Below, in pieces: positions 1 through 11,555 of a stretch of 64,000 nucleotides of DNA; the first letter of the stretch is position 1; every line of letters begins with the position of its first letter. The notes below the pieces were generated by a model, which had not been told where the DNA came from, ran no database searches, and worked only from the letters and a program-made list of their open reading frames with translations. Position numbers and translations under genes: made by a program. This stretch comes from Dermatemys mawii (lineage: Eukaryota; Chordata; Testudines; Dermatemydidae): assembly GCA_007922305.1 (NCBI GenBank), contig ML677348.1, positions 19,469,327-19,533,326 on the forward strand, written 5' to 3'.

Positions 1-339
1 TGATGGGGACAAATGTTACCTGCTCAAAAAACTAAATGGATCTCTGGCTGCATCATCTTCACTATCAGGTAGCCCAGCTCCCTCCCTGAGATGAGATGAG
101 GGCCCATTCCACTAGGCCACAGACAACCTCAATGCCATCCCTTTAAGAAGTACCTATACTGGACATTTGTAGGGCGGCTACCAGGTGTTTCACTTCCATC
201 CACATCTTCACAAAGGATTACACCTTAGTCCAAGTCTCTTCCACACATGCAGCCACTGGCACAGTGATATTACAGACCTCTGTACTGCCCACATTCCTGC
301 ACCTCTCTCCTGTTTAAATACTGCTTACCAGTCATAGTC

Positions 340-470
340 ACCCACATGTGGAATACGCATCGAGACCAGCACTCAAAGAAGAAGAAATGGAGGTTACTTG
401 TATCGAACCTTCAGTTACAGATGTTTGGTCCCGATCTGTTTGTATTCCACTACCTGCCCTCCATCCCATC
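340..470. repeat. DIRS-like palindromic terminal fragment, copy 1
   Basis: Imperfect inverted arms are visible: GTGGAATACGCATCGAGACC near 350 reappears inverted as GGTCCCGATCTG...GTATTCCAC near 428-452. Between them lies a purine-rich AAGAAGAAATGGAGGTTACT block. The same block recurs near 655, 1385 and 52040, the last at the 3' end of the DIRS-like element. This is therefore a solo terminal fragment of that family. Confidence 0.6.
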
Positions 471-634
471 TGCTTCACATCACATCTGGGTTTGTGATAA
501 AGAAGGAACTAGAGAAATGGTCAGTCTGCACCTCCCCTTATACCTTTAGTACTGAGCCCAAGGAACACCAGGATGCAGGTGAGGACCACTGAACGCTATT
601 TGCCAATTTTCTGGTCTCAGGCACGTGGAGTGCA

Positions 635-905
635 TGCTTATCCCCATGTGGAATACAGATAAGGATCACACATCTTGAAGAACTTCCAGGTACAGATGCT
701 CCCTGACTTACGGAAATCCAAGTTACTCAAATCTTCGCTTACGGAAAAAACTCTGTAAGCTAAAAATAAGCATAGTGGGTTTTTTGGGGGGTTGTTGCGT
801 AATGGTCAGATATAAGTTTCCAACTTACGCAAAATTGGACTCATGCAAACGTTCCATTCCAGAAGTTGGAGCGTCTATACAGGTAAGTAACCTCCATTTT
901 CTTCT
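635..905. repeat. DIRS-like terminal fragment, copy 2, split by a MITE
   Basis: The left part begins with the CCCCATGTGGAATACAGAT motif near 640. The right part carries GGTAAGTAACCTCCATTTT at 882-900, which is the inverse of the AAATGGAGGTTACTTAC block. The two halves are separated by the Tigger-like element at 693-877. Confidence 0.55.
693..877. mobile_element. Tigger-like (pogo-type) MITE, 185 bp
   Basis: Terminal inverted repeats are readable: CAGATGCTCCCTGACTT at the left and the inverse of AAGTTGGAGCGTCTA at the right. TA dinucleotides sit on each side (691-692 and 878-879), the target-site duplication expected of Tc1/mariner/pogo elements. It has no coding capacity. Two other elements of this general type lie at 40657 and 57731. 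Confidence 0.65.
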
Positions 906-1349
906 TAAAATCTTGTCGTATTGAAAGTTATTTGGAAAAGAAAATAAATAATGGGTTCATGTATGCTTATATACACACAGGCACCTTGAATTAGATATAG
1001 CACTATTGCAAAACTTCTGTTTGCCAGAGAGTCAGTCCTGTCTACAGGAGAAATTCAACATTGTCGAGAACCTGGTTACCACACAGCTGTCTCCTGGCAT
1101 GTTAAAAACAGGTTTATTTTGTACGGAATCCAAATGTGGTTCTTTAATATAGATAGAAGCTGGAGTCTAAGCAACACTAGTAAATTAAGCATATTTCATC
1201 CACTTATGGTGGCTTAGTAAACTCTGTGAGTTTAATGTAAATGTTGCTTGTAATGATTAGAAGACCATAAAAATTAATGGTTAAGTTGTACAGGTAAAAA
1301 AGTATATTAGTGCTTTGACTGACTCTGGCAAACAGAAGGATTGCAATAA

Positions 1350-1475
1350 TCACCCCACATGGAATATGCATAGGGACAAGCACTTGAAGAAGAAATGGAG
1401 ATTAGTTACCTGTAACTGGAGGTTCTTTGAGATATTTGGTCCCTATCTCTATAGTGTGAAGCATTATACAAGTAC
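1350..1475. repeat. DIRS-like terminal fragment, copy 3
   Basis: CCCCACATGGAATATGCATA, then AAGAAGAAATGGAGATTAGT and the GTAACTGGAGGTTCTTTGAG block, matches copies 1 and 2 and the 3' terminus of the element at 48.9-52.4 kb. Only one arm is clearly preserved. Confidence 0.55.
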
Positions 1476-1892
1476 CAGCAAGCATAAAGTGGCCAAAAGG
1501 CTGCTGACAATTTTTTCTGTTTGAAAAATGCTGTTGAATCCAAAATATTTACTGGAAAATATAGAGCTTGACAAAAATTTCAGAAAGAATGCTTCTCAGA
1601 TCTAGGATGGAATTTTTAGTCAAAACTGGGAGACACCCCCCAGAAAAAGATACTCACCTGAGATGAGACCCAGGTTCATGTCCCTGCTCTACCTAATTCG
1701 GAGCAGGGACTTGAATTTGTGTGTCTCATGTTCCAGTTGAGTCCCTTTATCACCTAGGTATTCTGGGCTGGGTTTCATGATTGGTTTTGAGGAAAAAAAC
1801 TTCAAAGGTCTTGTTTTTGTTCTGCATCAGAACTAAAATTATGCACGAAACAGGTTTTCTGCACAATACTAATTTTTATTGCAGTTGTCTAA

Positions 1893-2159
<267 letters not shown>

Positions 2160-2415
2160 AGATAAGCCCACTTCATTAACCTCATTAATTGAGAGATTTT
2201 AAATTGTGAGTGCAAGCAACATTATTGTTTTTGCAGACACAATCAACTGTTCATCTTTGTAGGTCACATGTACGTTTTGTTGTACGACATTGTATTTTAA
2301 GCTGATTCTTCCTTAGGAGGAGGAAAATAATTGACATAATGAAGTATATAAAACTACTCAATTCAATTGCCATATTACTACACTGCATACAATAATAAAC
2401 AATATATTTTATAAC
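2160..2415 (+). other. EBPL: EBPL 3' untranslated region
   Basis: AT-rich sequence follows the EBPL stop codon and carries no recognisable repeat. It ends shortly after an AATAAA hexamer at 2394-2399, so the cleavage site should lie roughly 12-25 bases further on. The exact end is inferred. Confidence 0.7.
2394..2399 (+). terminator. EBPL: EBPL polyadenylation signal
   Basis: A canonical AATAAA lies 235 bases after the stop codon. It is followed within about 45 bases by a T-rich stretch that could serve as the downstream element. This makes a short 3'UTR of about 250 bases the simplest reading. Confidence 0.7.
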
Positions 2416-2419
2416 AAAG

Positions 2420-4488
2420 TGGCATGCAGATCTTTTGCTTTTATTCCCTCCTCAAAAGAAAAATGTTCTGATTCCACCGGTATCCTTTAATGGCCTGAAG
2501 CAAGCAAGCAAGCAGTGACATAATCAAGTTGGCTTTAAATCCTGATTCCACAGCCCTGTTCACCCTTCAATCTCCAAGTATCATCAAAGTCCAGAGTTTC
2601 ATTTATATCTGAAGTAGATTGTTTCTCAAATGTCAAGACTCTTACCAACAAATTTTTACTTATATGGAAAAGTATTAATAGTGCAATCTGTCTACTTAAG
2701 GCATTAAATCTGAATGAGAACTTGCTGCTTTCTCTGTGCCTCAGGAGAGGGTTATGATAAACACCCTTTGCCTTTCCTTCCCTCTTCCCCCAATACTTCT
2801 TAAAAATGTCTATTTCACAATTTAAACAGATCTGACTGGCTCCAGGGATGTATTTGCTCCTGCATGTTGAGGATGCGTATATGACTTTACGTGGGATTAA
2901 ACATTTCAGGTGCTGGTGAAATTTTACCTACAGTATATTCCTAAAATGTTTCCTCTATTTGATTTCATCAGTTTTATGTTCCCAGATTAATTCACAAGCA
3001 GTGGAGACTAGGTAAGCAGCAGCATTCTTTGATGCAACTAACGGTTTATAACAAACACGAGTCATTTATCTTGTTGAGAAAAATCCGCATGCTTTACAGA
3101 GGGTATAGTAGAGTTTTACCTACTTTTCTTTTTCCTTATCAGGGAAGGAAATAGTGTGATATCTGTACATTGGTTAATATGGCTCACTCTTTACAGGAGA
3201 ATAATACAGGGCTTTGCCATGAGCCCCATGGAAAAGGAAGAGTATTATTCCAGTTCTCCACAGTGTGCCTGGGAAGCTGAGGCAGGACAGTATATCACCC
3301 CAAGTGCAGCTGTTCTGCCTGGCTTATAGGGAGACAGAGTCCACTTCCCACCCTTGTGAGCCCACCTGTATTGGGGGTGCAATGGCTCTGCTGGGGCAGC
3401 TTCCCATGTCATGCAATGCAGATAGACAATGCAGTGGAGTAAAGAGGCACTGTACTTCCCCATGCAGGCCTGGAGAATGGATTACGATCTAGCCCCATAT
3501 AAAGAAAAATCAATCCACTGAGCATCCTTCGTTGCAATATTTTTTAAATTAGGTGGTGGGATTTTGTCAGTTATTTTTAGACCACATTGCTCTTTATCAC
3601 TTGGTATGTTTGATCCTTACACTTGCGCTGTCCAGAAAAGGATCATTTTTCTAAGTCCAGGCAACATTTTCAGTGGCATATAATGACACTGCCACCACAA
3701 AACATTTGTGCTAAATCCTTTGGTCAAGTACTGCTGTCCCAGTAACCGGGCTAACTGCATCTCTGACCTCTCCTACTCTCCCTGCAGCGAGTCCCCCTCA
3801 TGTCTCCAGCCATTGGCCATCACCTCTCTCATGGGCTCATGATTCTCCCACTCTCGGACCAGGCATGGCGCTGCTAAGCCCTGGTGCTAGCTGTGATTTC
3901 CTCAGAAGGTCTGACTTGTATTTAGTGCCTGCAGCTCTGGTCCTTGAGAGCTATGACCAGTAATACCTGATGACCAAACAGCCTTCTCAAAGCACTGTAT
4001 TGTTTGTTTAGAATCAAAGCATTTAAGAGAAAAACATCTTAAAATGATAGCCAGTCTGTAGGCAGGCCGGCCTGCCTGCCTTTCCCTACGGCTTACCACC
4101 TCCTGGGAGCTGCAGAAGGGCCCGTCTCCTCCAGATATTGCCGCAGGACCTCTCTCTCTCTGTCCATGCCAGTTTGTTCCCACACAAACAGCTCACAGAC
4201 AACTCCTCCTCCCTCTCTCCAGAGAGTTTTTGTAACCATGTAGTATCTTTTGATTTCTCGGTTCCCAGCCTTGGCAAAAAGGCTGTATGGCTTTGGGCTG
4301 GAGCCTGGCAGTGGCATCTTCCCTGCTAGTAGCTTGACATTTGTCTTGTAGTTGCCCCCTAAGTGGGTGTTTGGGAGGCTGCTTATCTAGACCCATTTTG
4401 TGACTTTCCAGGGGAGGGGGGTCCAACAGCCCCCTCTTAATCTAGACCGATACATTGGTAAAGGAAAGTCCTGTAACTCAGTATAGCT
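2420..4488. other. Intergenic, no gene recognised
   Basis: This is the first part of the EBPL-ARL11 gap. It is AT-rich up to about 3200, then holds GC-richer segments (3245-3500 and 3750-4430). Those contain only short open frames without family resemblance, and I see no convincing repeat family. Confidence 0.5.
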
Positions 4489-4660
4489 AGCGACAAGGAG
4501 TCCTAAGGCACCTTAAAGACTAACAAAAGTATTGAAGCATAAGCTTTCGTGGGCTAATACCCACTTCGTCAGGTGCATGCCGAAGTGGGTATTAGCCCAC
4601 GAAAGATTATGCTTCAATACTTTTGTTAGTCTTTAAGGTGCCACAGGACTCCTTGTCGCT
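4489..4660. repeat. Foldback element: 80-bp inverted repeat with a 12-nt loop
   Basis: The arm at 4489-4568 is matched by the inverse of 4581-4660 at 77 of 80 positions, with the loop at 4569-4580. The arms include the sequence family CACCTTAAAGACTAAC, whose single-arm relatives occur at 17260-17350 and 42287-42349. It is followed by a short block (CAGATCCAGACTAACAGCTA, 4665-4684) often seen next to this repeat in turtles (memory, not checked). It could be a palindromic DNA transposon or a head-to-head pair of insertions. Confidence 0.85.
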
Positions 4661-4694
4661 TCTGCAGATCCAGACTAACAGCTACCTTTCTGAT

Positions 4695-7384
4695 TCAATA
4701 TAGCTAAACAGTGACTCTCTCGTTAATACCATAGGTACCTGGTCAGTAACGTTATTATATATTAGTAATTACATCCACCGCTGCTACCACTGCCCCACTC
4801 AGAGAATAGTAAAAATGATGCTCTGTTAGAAATAATTCTCTATAATAAAAATTCATGGATTAATTGATGTGAGGTATGGACGTCACTGAGTAATAAAGTG
4901 AAGCGTAGATTGTCTCTAGTGGTTTTTGTTTTGTTTGGTTTTAGCTTAGTGTAGTCTCTGTTTGGGAGGTGGTGGGAAATTGCTTGTTTAAAAAATAATT
5001 GGATCTGTGTTGCATTCAAGAAAATAGTTTGTTAAAGTTTTGTTTTAAAAAAAAAGGCAAAATAACTCTAACTATTCCTAAGAGCGGGGAAAAATAACTC
5101 AAATCCGTGTATACACTGGAAAATTTACATGCTGTTTATAAGGGATATGATTACAAAATCCTTTATGGTGTCTCAAAGGGAAAAAAAAAGGGGGATTTTT
5201 AAAGTGAGAGGTGGTAGAAGTGACTCTGTTTCCAAAGGAGGAAGAGTCCAAATAGATGGTGTTGCACCTGTGGAAGAGCAACTCCACACACTGCAATGCC
5301 TTGAGGAGTTGAGAAGAGAAGGGGAAAGCACAGCGGCCGAGAGTGGAGGAGAAGAGAGAATGAGTAAAAGACAGGTAGCGATAGTCGGAGAGGCAGGATG
5401 GAGAGCATTAATCTGAGAGTCAAGGAACTAGGAAGTGAGACACACTGATGTGGTCCTTCCATAATACTATATAGCTAACACTTCAGTTCTCTGTGCACTA
5501 GACCCTTGTGGGTCCCTGAGGGTATTCTAAGGGCCCCACTGATCAACATCTTCGCCCCCCCACTCTCACTCCCTCTCCCAGAGGAACTGCAGCCACTGGG
5601 AATGGGGGTGGGGGCGGGCAGTGCCTGAGGGCGGGGGCAGTGTGGAAACCCCCTGACCACTCCCAGGGGCTGCTGCCGGAAGGATGTGCCAGTTGCTTTC
5701 GGGAGCTGCCCCAGGTAAGCATGCACCCTTCACCCCCTCCCAGAGCCTGCACCCTTTCCTGTACCCAAATGTCCTGCCTCAGTCTGGTGAAAATGGGGGA
5801 GAGCGAGTGACAGAGGGAGGGGGGATGAAGTGAGCAGGGGACAGGAAATGGTGGCACAAGGGTGAGGCCTTGGGGGGATGGGGGCAGGGCCTGGGGCTGA
5901 GCAGGGGGGCTTAGAGGAGTATCTATTGATGCCTTATAGAGTAACTGTTTTCATATTTACAAGCATCTGTTGAAATTTCTTTAATTATGGACATACCAAA
6001 CAATAACAGATTGGACAAAACTGGGATGGCAATTACCACTGGAACAACTAACTTGCTAATCCATACTTGAACACTCATGAGACCATAGGATTTTCTACCT
6101 TTAATCCCATGGACCTCCAGTCCTGGTTTTATACCCGTGGTGGTACTGCCTGAGTGTACCACGGCCTAATACATCTAGAAAGTGTTATGCACATCACCTC
6201 TGTATATCAGCTGTGACGTTTTAAGATGTCAAGCTAAATGATGTTCTGAATGGAAAATAGAATGACAGTAATTGATAGGAAGTGATAATGGCTTGGCAAA
6301 GGATTTCATGCCAGAAAGGGTCAAAACAAGGGTGAATTCTGGTAACATTTCCAAAATTGTAATAGGCAGATGGACAGGAAAAGGGTGTCTGGGGTTATAA
6401 TGTCTCCAGAACTTCTAGCTTTAGGAAAAGAAGTTTAAGACAAACAACAACAAAGGTGTGGAGGTTTAGCAAATAGGTTTTGGGAGATAATGTGGATGCA
6501 TACAGAAGGTGCAGAGGTGGAAATGGGAGAAGCAAATGTAGAGGGTGTCAAGTTTCCTGCCATTGCAGGGCAGATGGAAGAGTGGGAATGTGCTAAGAGA
6601 CAAGATCAGAGATGTGGGCAGGGCCAGAGTTGGTTAGGGTTTTGAATGATCAACAGAAACAGCAGATAGTGCTGGACGCTGAGTGGATAGATTAATTGGA
6701 GATACCCAATGGGTCTTCATATTATTTTTTATAAGATGTTAATGGTAGTAATCAAGAATTGCAGTCACCTTTTCTGAGATGTCAGTTAATTTTGACTAAG
6801 GAAACTGATTTACTGACTGTAAAACTTTAAATACCTGGAACTATTTATGCACTAAAGATATTAATCCTGTGAAAAAGAGGAGGATAAATATTTTCAATAT
6901 ATTTAATGGAATAAAAGCACTTCCAAATAATGGTTTTGTTCCGTAGAATTGCATGTTTTATTTAGCAAACTGAAGATTGAGAGCCATAAGGAGAAAGAAC
7001 TGTTCATGGTAATAAGTATTGTAAATTTTCATAGTTCTGCTAAAGGAAAAATATCTTGTTTCCTAAATTAAATAATTGCTCATAACTGCTGAAACTGTGT
7101 GAGTTGATTCTAAGGGACATTTTTGTTTGTTTTTAATCTAACAAGAAGATAATCTACAGTTCAGAATAAAAGTCTGGGGTGAAGGCAACAAAATAACCTA
7201 CTCAAGTGGCTAGTTATATATCAAACCCCACAAGTCTCATGATAATGATACTTTTAAAACTTTGGTAAAGTGGGTGACTATCTGATAAAATTATCTAGCA
7301 CTTAAAATGGCAACCAATTTTACCACTTTTGATGACAATTACAATATTGTTTAGATAAAGGCTCAATTCTGTGTTGTTAAGGCC
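4695..7384. other. Intergenic, no gene recognised
   Basis: Mostly AT-rich sequence. A GC-rich stretch at about 5500-5920 has the G/C-run texture of decayed hAT MITE interiors elsewhere in the window, but I could not find both ends. Open frames there are low-complexity and not gene-like. Confidence 0.45.
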
Positions 7385-7640
7385 AAGACTATAACAGGGT
7401 ACAAAAAAGAGCTAGATAAGTTCATGGAGGATAGGTCCATCAATAGCTATTAGCCAGGATGGGCAGAGATGTGTCTATAGCCCTGTTTGCCAGAAGCTGG
7501 GAATGGGCGACAGGGGATGTATCACTTGACGATTACCTGTTCTGTTCATTCCCTCTGGGGCACCTGGCATTGGCCATGTTGGAAGACAGGATACTGGGCT
7601 AGATGGACCATTGGTCTGACTCAGTATGGCTGTTCTTATC
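7385..7640 (+). mobile_element. CR1 LINE 3' end (sense)
   Basis: This is a 5'-truncated copy of the CR1 3' terminal region. Recognisable landmarks run from AGCTAGATAAGTTCATGGAG near 7410 to CTGGGCTAGATGGACCATTG (7594-7613) and CTGACTCAGTATGGCTGTTC (7617-7636). Truncation from the 5' side is the normal outcome of LINE insertion. The open frames on both strands here are remnants of this repeat. Confidence 0.85.
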
Positions 7641-8751
7641 CTGCTCCATTTGAAGTCAGTAGGTGTTTTGACAGTGAAGCCCTGAGATGGCTTGGGCATA
7701 GGCCTGGTAAAACAGTTAGCAGGATCTACACTTTTGCATTGCAGAGGAAAATGCATCGGGGGAAAAAAAGCAAAGTATATGTTGCCACTTGGGCATGTTA
7801 TGAACCAACACAATGCAGATAAATTCAAGAAGTGCTGTAAACCAGTTCAACAATATGAATAAGTCTCAAGAAAAATCTGTGCCCCAGAAAATGAAGCTGG
7901 TGATAAGTCCCATGACATCCTCTGAGACAGGAGACACTGTCAAGTCACTGCCTAGAGGGAAGTGAGAATTTTTTTCTGTAAGCAGGATGTTGGTAAGTCG
8001 GCTTACGATACTTAAGGTCTCTACTGCTGGGAAAAGAAATCTGCCTCCTATGTGTGTATTTACATATTTAATCAGTGTGCCTTATTAAACACCTGTTCCT
8101 GCTTCCATTGTCTTCAGCACAAGCAGATTTTGCAACCTTAGCTGGGTTTTTAAACATTCGTCTAACGGGAACTTTTGTTTTTCCTTTAGTCACAAAAAAA
8201 AAAAAAAGAAGGAATTCAGTAAAGTTGTATTTAACGTGCATAACAACAGCCAGTGACTCTGTCCTTAAGCTGCTGCCCGTCAGTCTGTAATTCCCAATGT
8301 TGAGTCTAAGTAATGCCGAGATCTGAACCCATCCATGACAGTGCATTGCATACACTGATGCTGTGATATCCAAGTGCCAGCAGGTGAATTAAAGGTGGTG
8401 TTTTGGCTTGATAAGGTGATAACAGCCTTTTATTGTGCCTCTAGAATCTGGCCTCCATCAGTACCCCGAAAGGGAAATCACTATGTTCAATGGCTATTTG
8501 GTGGCTTATATGAATTGAGCTTGGTGATCTCAGGCTAGTTGCCAGTGTGTGTCTGTCATCCTCATAAAAGCCACCACCAAAGATAAAGGCCCCATTGTGC
8601 TGGGCCCTTTAGAGTTGATTCCTGAAGGTGTGTAGCTGTAGTACGCTGGCAAGGTAGCTGCGGGGCAGGGCGGGGCCTGCACTTTCCTGCCAGTACGGCC
8701 CCTTATATATGGATAAATGAACAATTTCAGTCTCAGGCTGTCAGGCTATCA
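7641..8751. other. Intergenic, nothing recognised
   Basis: AT-rich unique-looking sequence with an A-run at 8193-8206. No gene, RNA gene or clear repeat was recognised. Confidence 0.4.
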
Positions 8752-9218
8752 CAGAGGTGGGCAAACTTTTTTGGCCACTGTATGAAGGACCGGGTAGGGA
8801 AGGCTGTGCCTCCCCAAACAACCTGGCCCCTGCCTCCTATCCACCCCTCTACTATTTCCCACCCCCTGATTGTCCCCTCCAGAATCTGCGACCCATCCAA
8901 CCCCCTGCTCCTTGTCCCCTGACTGTCCCATCCTCTATCCACACCCCCGACCCCTGGGATCCTCCCATCCAACCCTCCTGCTCCCTATCCCCTGACTGCC
9001 CCCGAGAGTGCCCTTCCCCTTATCGTATCTCCCCCCACCCCAGCCCCTTACCATGCTGCTCAGAGCGGCAGGAGCGGTGGGCCAGAGCACCAGCAGCATG
9101 GTGAACTGAGGCTGATGGGGAGAGGGGACAGTGGGGAAGAGACCGGGGGCAGCCTCCTCAGCCAGGAGCTTAAGGACTGGGCAGGACAGTCCTGTGGGCC
9201 GTAGTTTGCCCACCTCTG
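8752..9218. mobile_element. hAT-type MITE, 467 bp
   Basis: Terminal inverted repeats CAGAGGTGGGCAAACT (left) and AGTTTGCCCACCTCTG (right) are perfect inverses over 16 bases. The interior is C/G-rich on alternate strands and has no coding capacity. The flanking 8-mers GGCTATCA and GACTAGTA are similar but not identical, consistent with an old target-site duplication. The termini are close to those of the outer element at 21205-24199. Confidence 0.85.
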
Positions 9219-9451
9219 GACTAGTATCTTTCACAAGCACAAAGAGGAGATTCACTTGGTTTAACCAGTGAAGTTTCAGCTTTACCTGGGAAGTTCTGTG
9301 CGCCTATTTTTTTTGTCACAACCTCCAATGGGAAGAAGGTCAGCTTCTGAAACAGCAGCACCTAACTCCCGCCATGCTGAGGAATCCCTTCCCCCAAGAG
9401 CTAACAGTGGTTTATATAGTTATGTCATTGTTAGGATTTTTTAAATTTCTA

Positions 9452-9727
9452 GGGCCATGTCTGCACTGACAAGCTCACAGCGGCATAGCTGTACCAGTAC
9501 AACTGTGCCGCTGTAAGATCGCTCTTGTAGCTGCGTTAGGCCGACGGCAGACAGCTCTCCCATCGACATAAGAAAACCAGCTCAACGAGCGGCGGTCGCT
9601 ATGTCCGTTGGAGAGCGGCGTACACACAAGTGCTTATGTTAGCAAAACTTATGTCGCTTGGGAGAGGGGTGTTTTTCCACACCCCTGAGTGACAAAAGTT
9701 TTGCCAACATAAGTGTAAATGTGGCCT
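9452..9727. mobile_element. PIF/Harbinger-type MITE
   Basis: The ends GGGCCATGTCTGCACT and AGTGTAAATGTGGCC are inverse relatives of the Harbinger termini at 27898 and 30692. The interior contains a second inverted pair (ACTTATGTCGCTTGGGAGAG against the GTGACAAAAGTTTTGCCAAC region). It has no open frame of note. Confidence 0.7.
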
Positions 9728-11364
9728 AGGAGTCTGCTGGAAACAGCTGCAATTTCGTGTTCAGTCCAGACGCAGCTTAGAGTGTGCTAATGGAAGCTAC
9801 GTTGTTTTATGCTCAAATAAAATGAGTGTTTTAAACGGACAGTGTGTGGCTGCTCAGTGTGAATGGAAAGAACATACTTCCCCGGTGAAATCTGATAGGA
9901 TCAGACCATGCAGTAATTGAGATGAAGAATTATAGTTTTTTATTCTTCTTAAATACTTACTCTTCAGAGGGCCTTCAAATACTAATAACCACCCTGGATT
10001 TTCTCCAAGGGCCTTTCAGTTAGTTCAGTAAAATTGTTTATCTGGTACTTGATTTGTATTTTCGCACACTGGGAGTACAAGGGAGAAGCCGTGTGCTTTG
10101 TTGTCTTTAGGAAAATGGTAAGAAGTCATGAACACAGAACACGCTGTATAAGAAAGAGGGAGTAACAGCACGATACTGCATACTGTGTGAACATTCAGTA
10201 GCTGTTGTTGTGTGAGTGCCAGTGGTGTGCTTGACACTATACAAGCCACAAAAACAAAGCCAGTCTCTTCCCCAAAGAGCTTACAGTTGGGAAGCCAAGA
10301 GACTTTGAAATAGCTGTCTGCATTTGACAGCTTCCCCTCTTTCCAGATCAATTTTTTAATTTACTGCTGTTGGGTGAGCTACCGTGCTGGGCTTCTAAGA
10401 GGTGCAGTACTGAAGTGGGGCAGCTCAGGGGCCTTTAAGGCACCTCTGCACCCTCCCAACAACAAGCTGCTCCCAGGGTCAGAGTGGCCCTGCCTTAATT
10501 TAAACAACCCAGCCTAAGGCTTCTCCACACAGGGAAACGGTCAACAGAAATAAAGCTATACTAAAAGTCACTTTTGTCCCATAATACAGAATCCACATGG
10601 AGCGTTACACTGGCACAGATATAGTCCTAGAATTATATTGCTATCATTCTGCCAGTCAGTTTCCCCATGTGGGGTTACAGCAGCCTCTCCCTGTCTGCCT
10701 ATGTGCAGCTGCTCTGTATGATGTTATGGCCCCAGGCCTGAAACATCCTTTCAGCTACACAGCTCTTCAGCGGCACTTGGAAAGGGGTCCTCAAAAGGAC
10801 AACCTGTGGCCAGTTCTTGGGAATTCTCCCAGCTTGACCTACAGCTGTAAAGCCCCTTCCACCTTTCTACAGTGTTAAGAGGCTGGAGGGGGGAGTGAGA
10901 ATCTGACCCATTACGTTCAGGTGGCTGGGCAAGAAGATTGTGAAAGAGCCACAGTGACAAGTGGAAGCTAAAATGATCCAATTTGTATCTGAGGTCTCAG
11001 TGATCTCTTCAGTTTATTGGAATCTTGCATTGACAAGCAACAATGGGAAAATCAACCAGTTTACAGTAACTGCAGTTTCACATTGTTCTTAAAATAGTAT
11101 CCTCCAAATGATCATGTGTGTTTGTAACATAAAGCAACAGCCTTGCTTAGAACACAGGTTCACTATGCATTTCAGTGCAAGTCTAGTATATGGCATGCTT
11201 ACGGATAGCAACAATCATTTATGCCAAATCAAAACTGGGCCATTTATTTACTTTCACAACATAGCATGTACTATTCCTTAAAGAGTTTAGTGTGGCTGAA
11301 AATTCTGGCATGTCTCACTAGGAAGGATTTCTTTTAGGGGGGATTTTCCATCAGTGATCTTATG
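9728..11364. other. Intergenic, mostly unassigned
   Basis: No gene recognised. A short stretch near 10200-10295 (CTTCCCCAAAGAGCTTACAG at 10269-10288) resembles an ancient amniote SINE/LINE tail. The rest is unassigned. Confidence 0.4.
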
Positions 11365-11555
11365 ACTAGAGCAGAGTACTGGGAGTCAGGCGGCTTCAGT
11401 TCTATTCTACCCTGCCACAGGCTTCTTGTCACATTATTTAACCTGACCCCGGTTTCACCTTCTGTAAAATGAGGCAGATAATCCTGCTTTACTTCCCAGT
11501 AACGTTCTGAGGCTTAAGTCATTCATGTCTGTAAAGGGATTGAGGTGATCAGTAG
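11365..11555 (+). mobile_element. MIR-type SINE
   Basis: The order of landmarks fits MIR/CORE-SINE: ACTGGGAGTCAGGCGGCTTC, then a TGCCACAGGCTTCTTGTCAC block, then TCTGTAAAATGAGGCAGATA and a GAGGCTTAAGTCATT tail. It is diverged, as expected for an ancient family. Confidence 0.75.

Noticed and set aside
4489..4660. CRISPR-like or RNA gene reading of the palindrome
   Set aside because: There are only two inverted arms with no spaced direct repeats, in a vertebrate genome. The arms also occur singly elsewhere as dispersed repeats.
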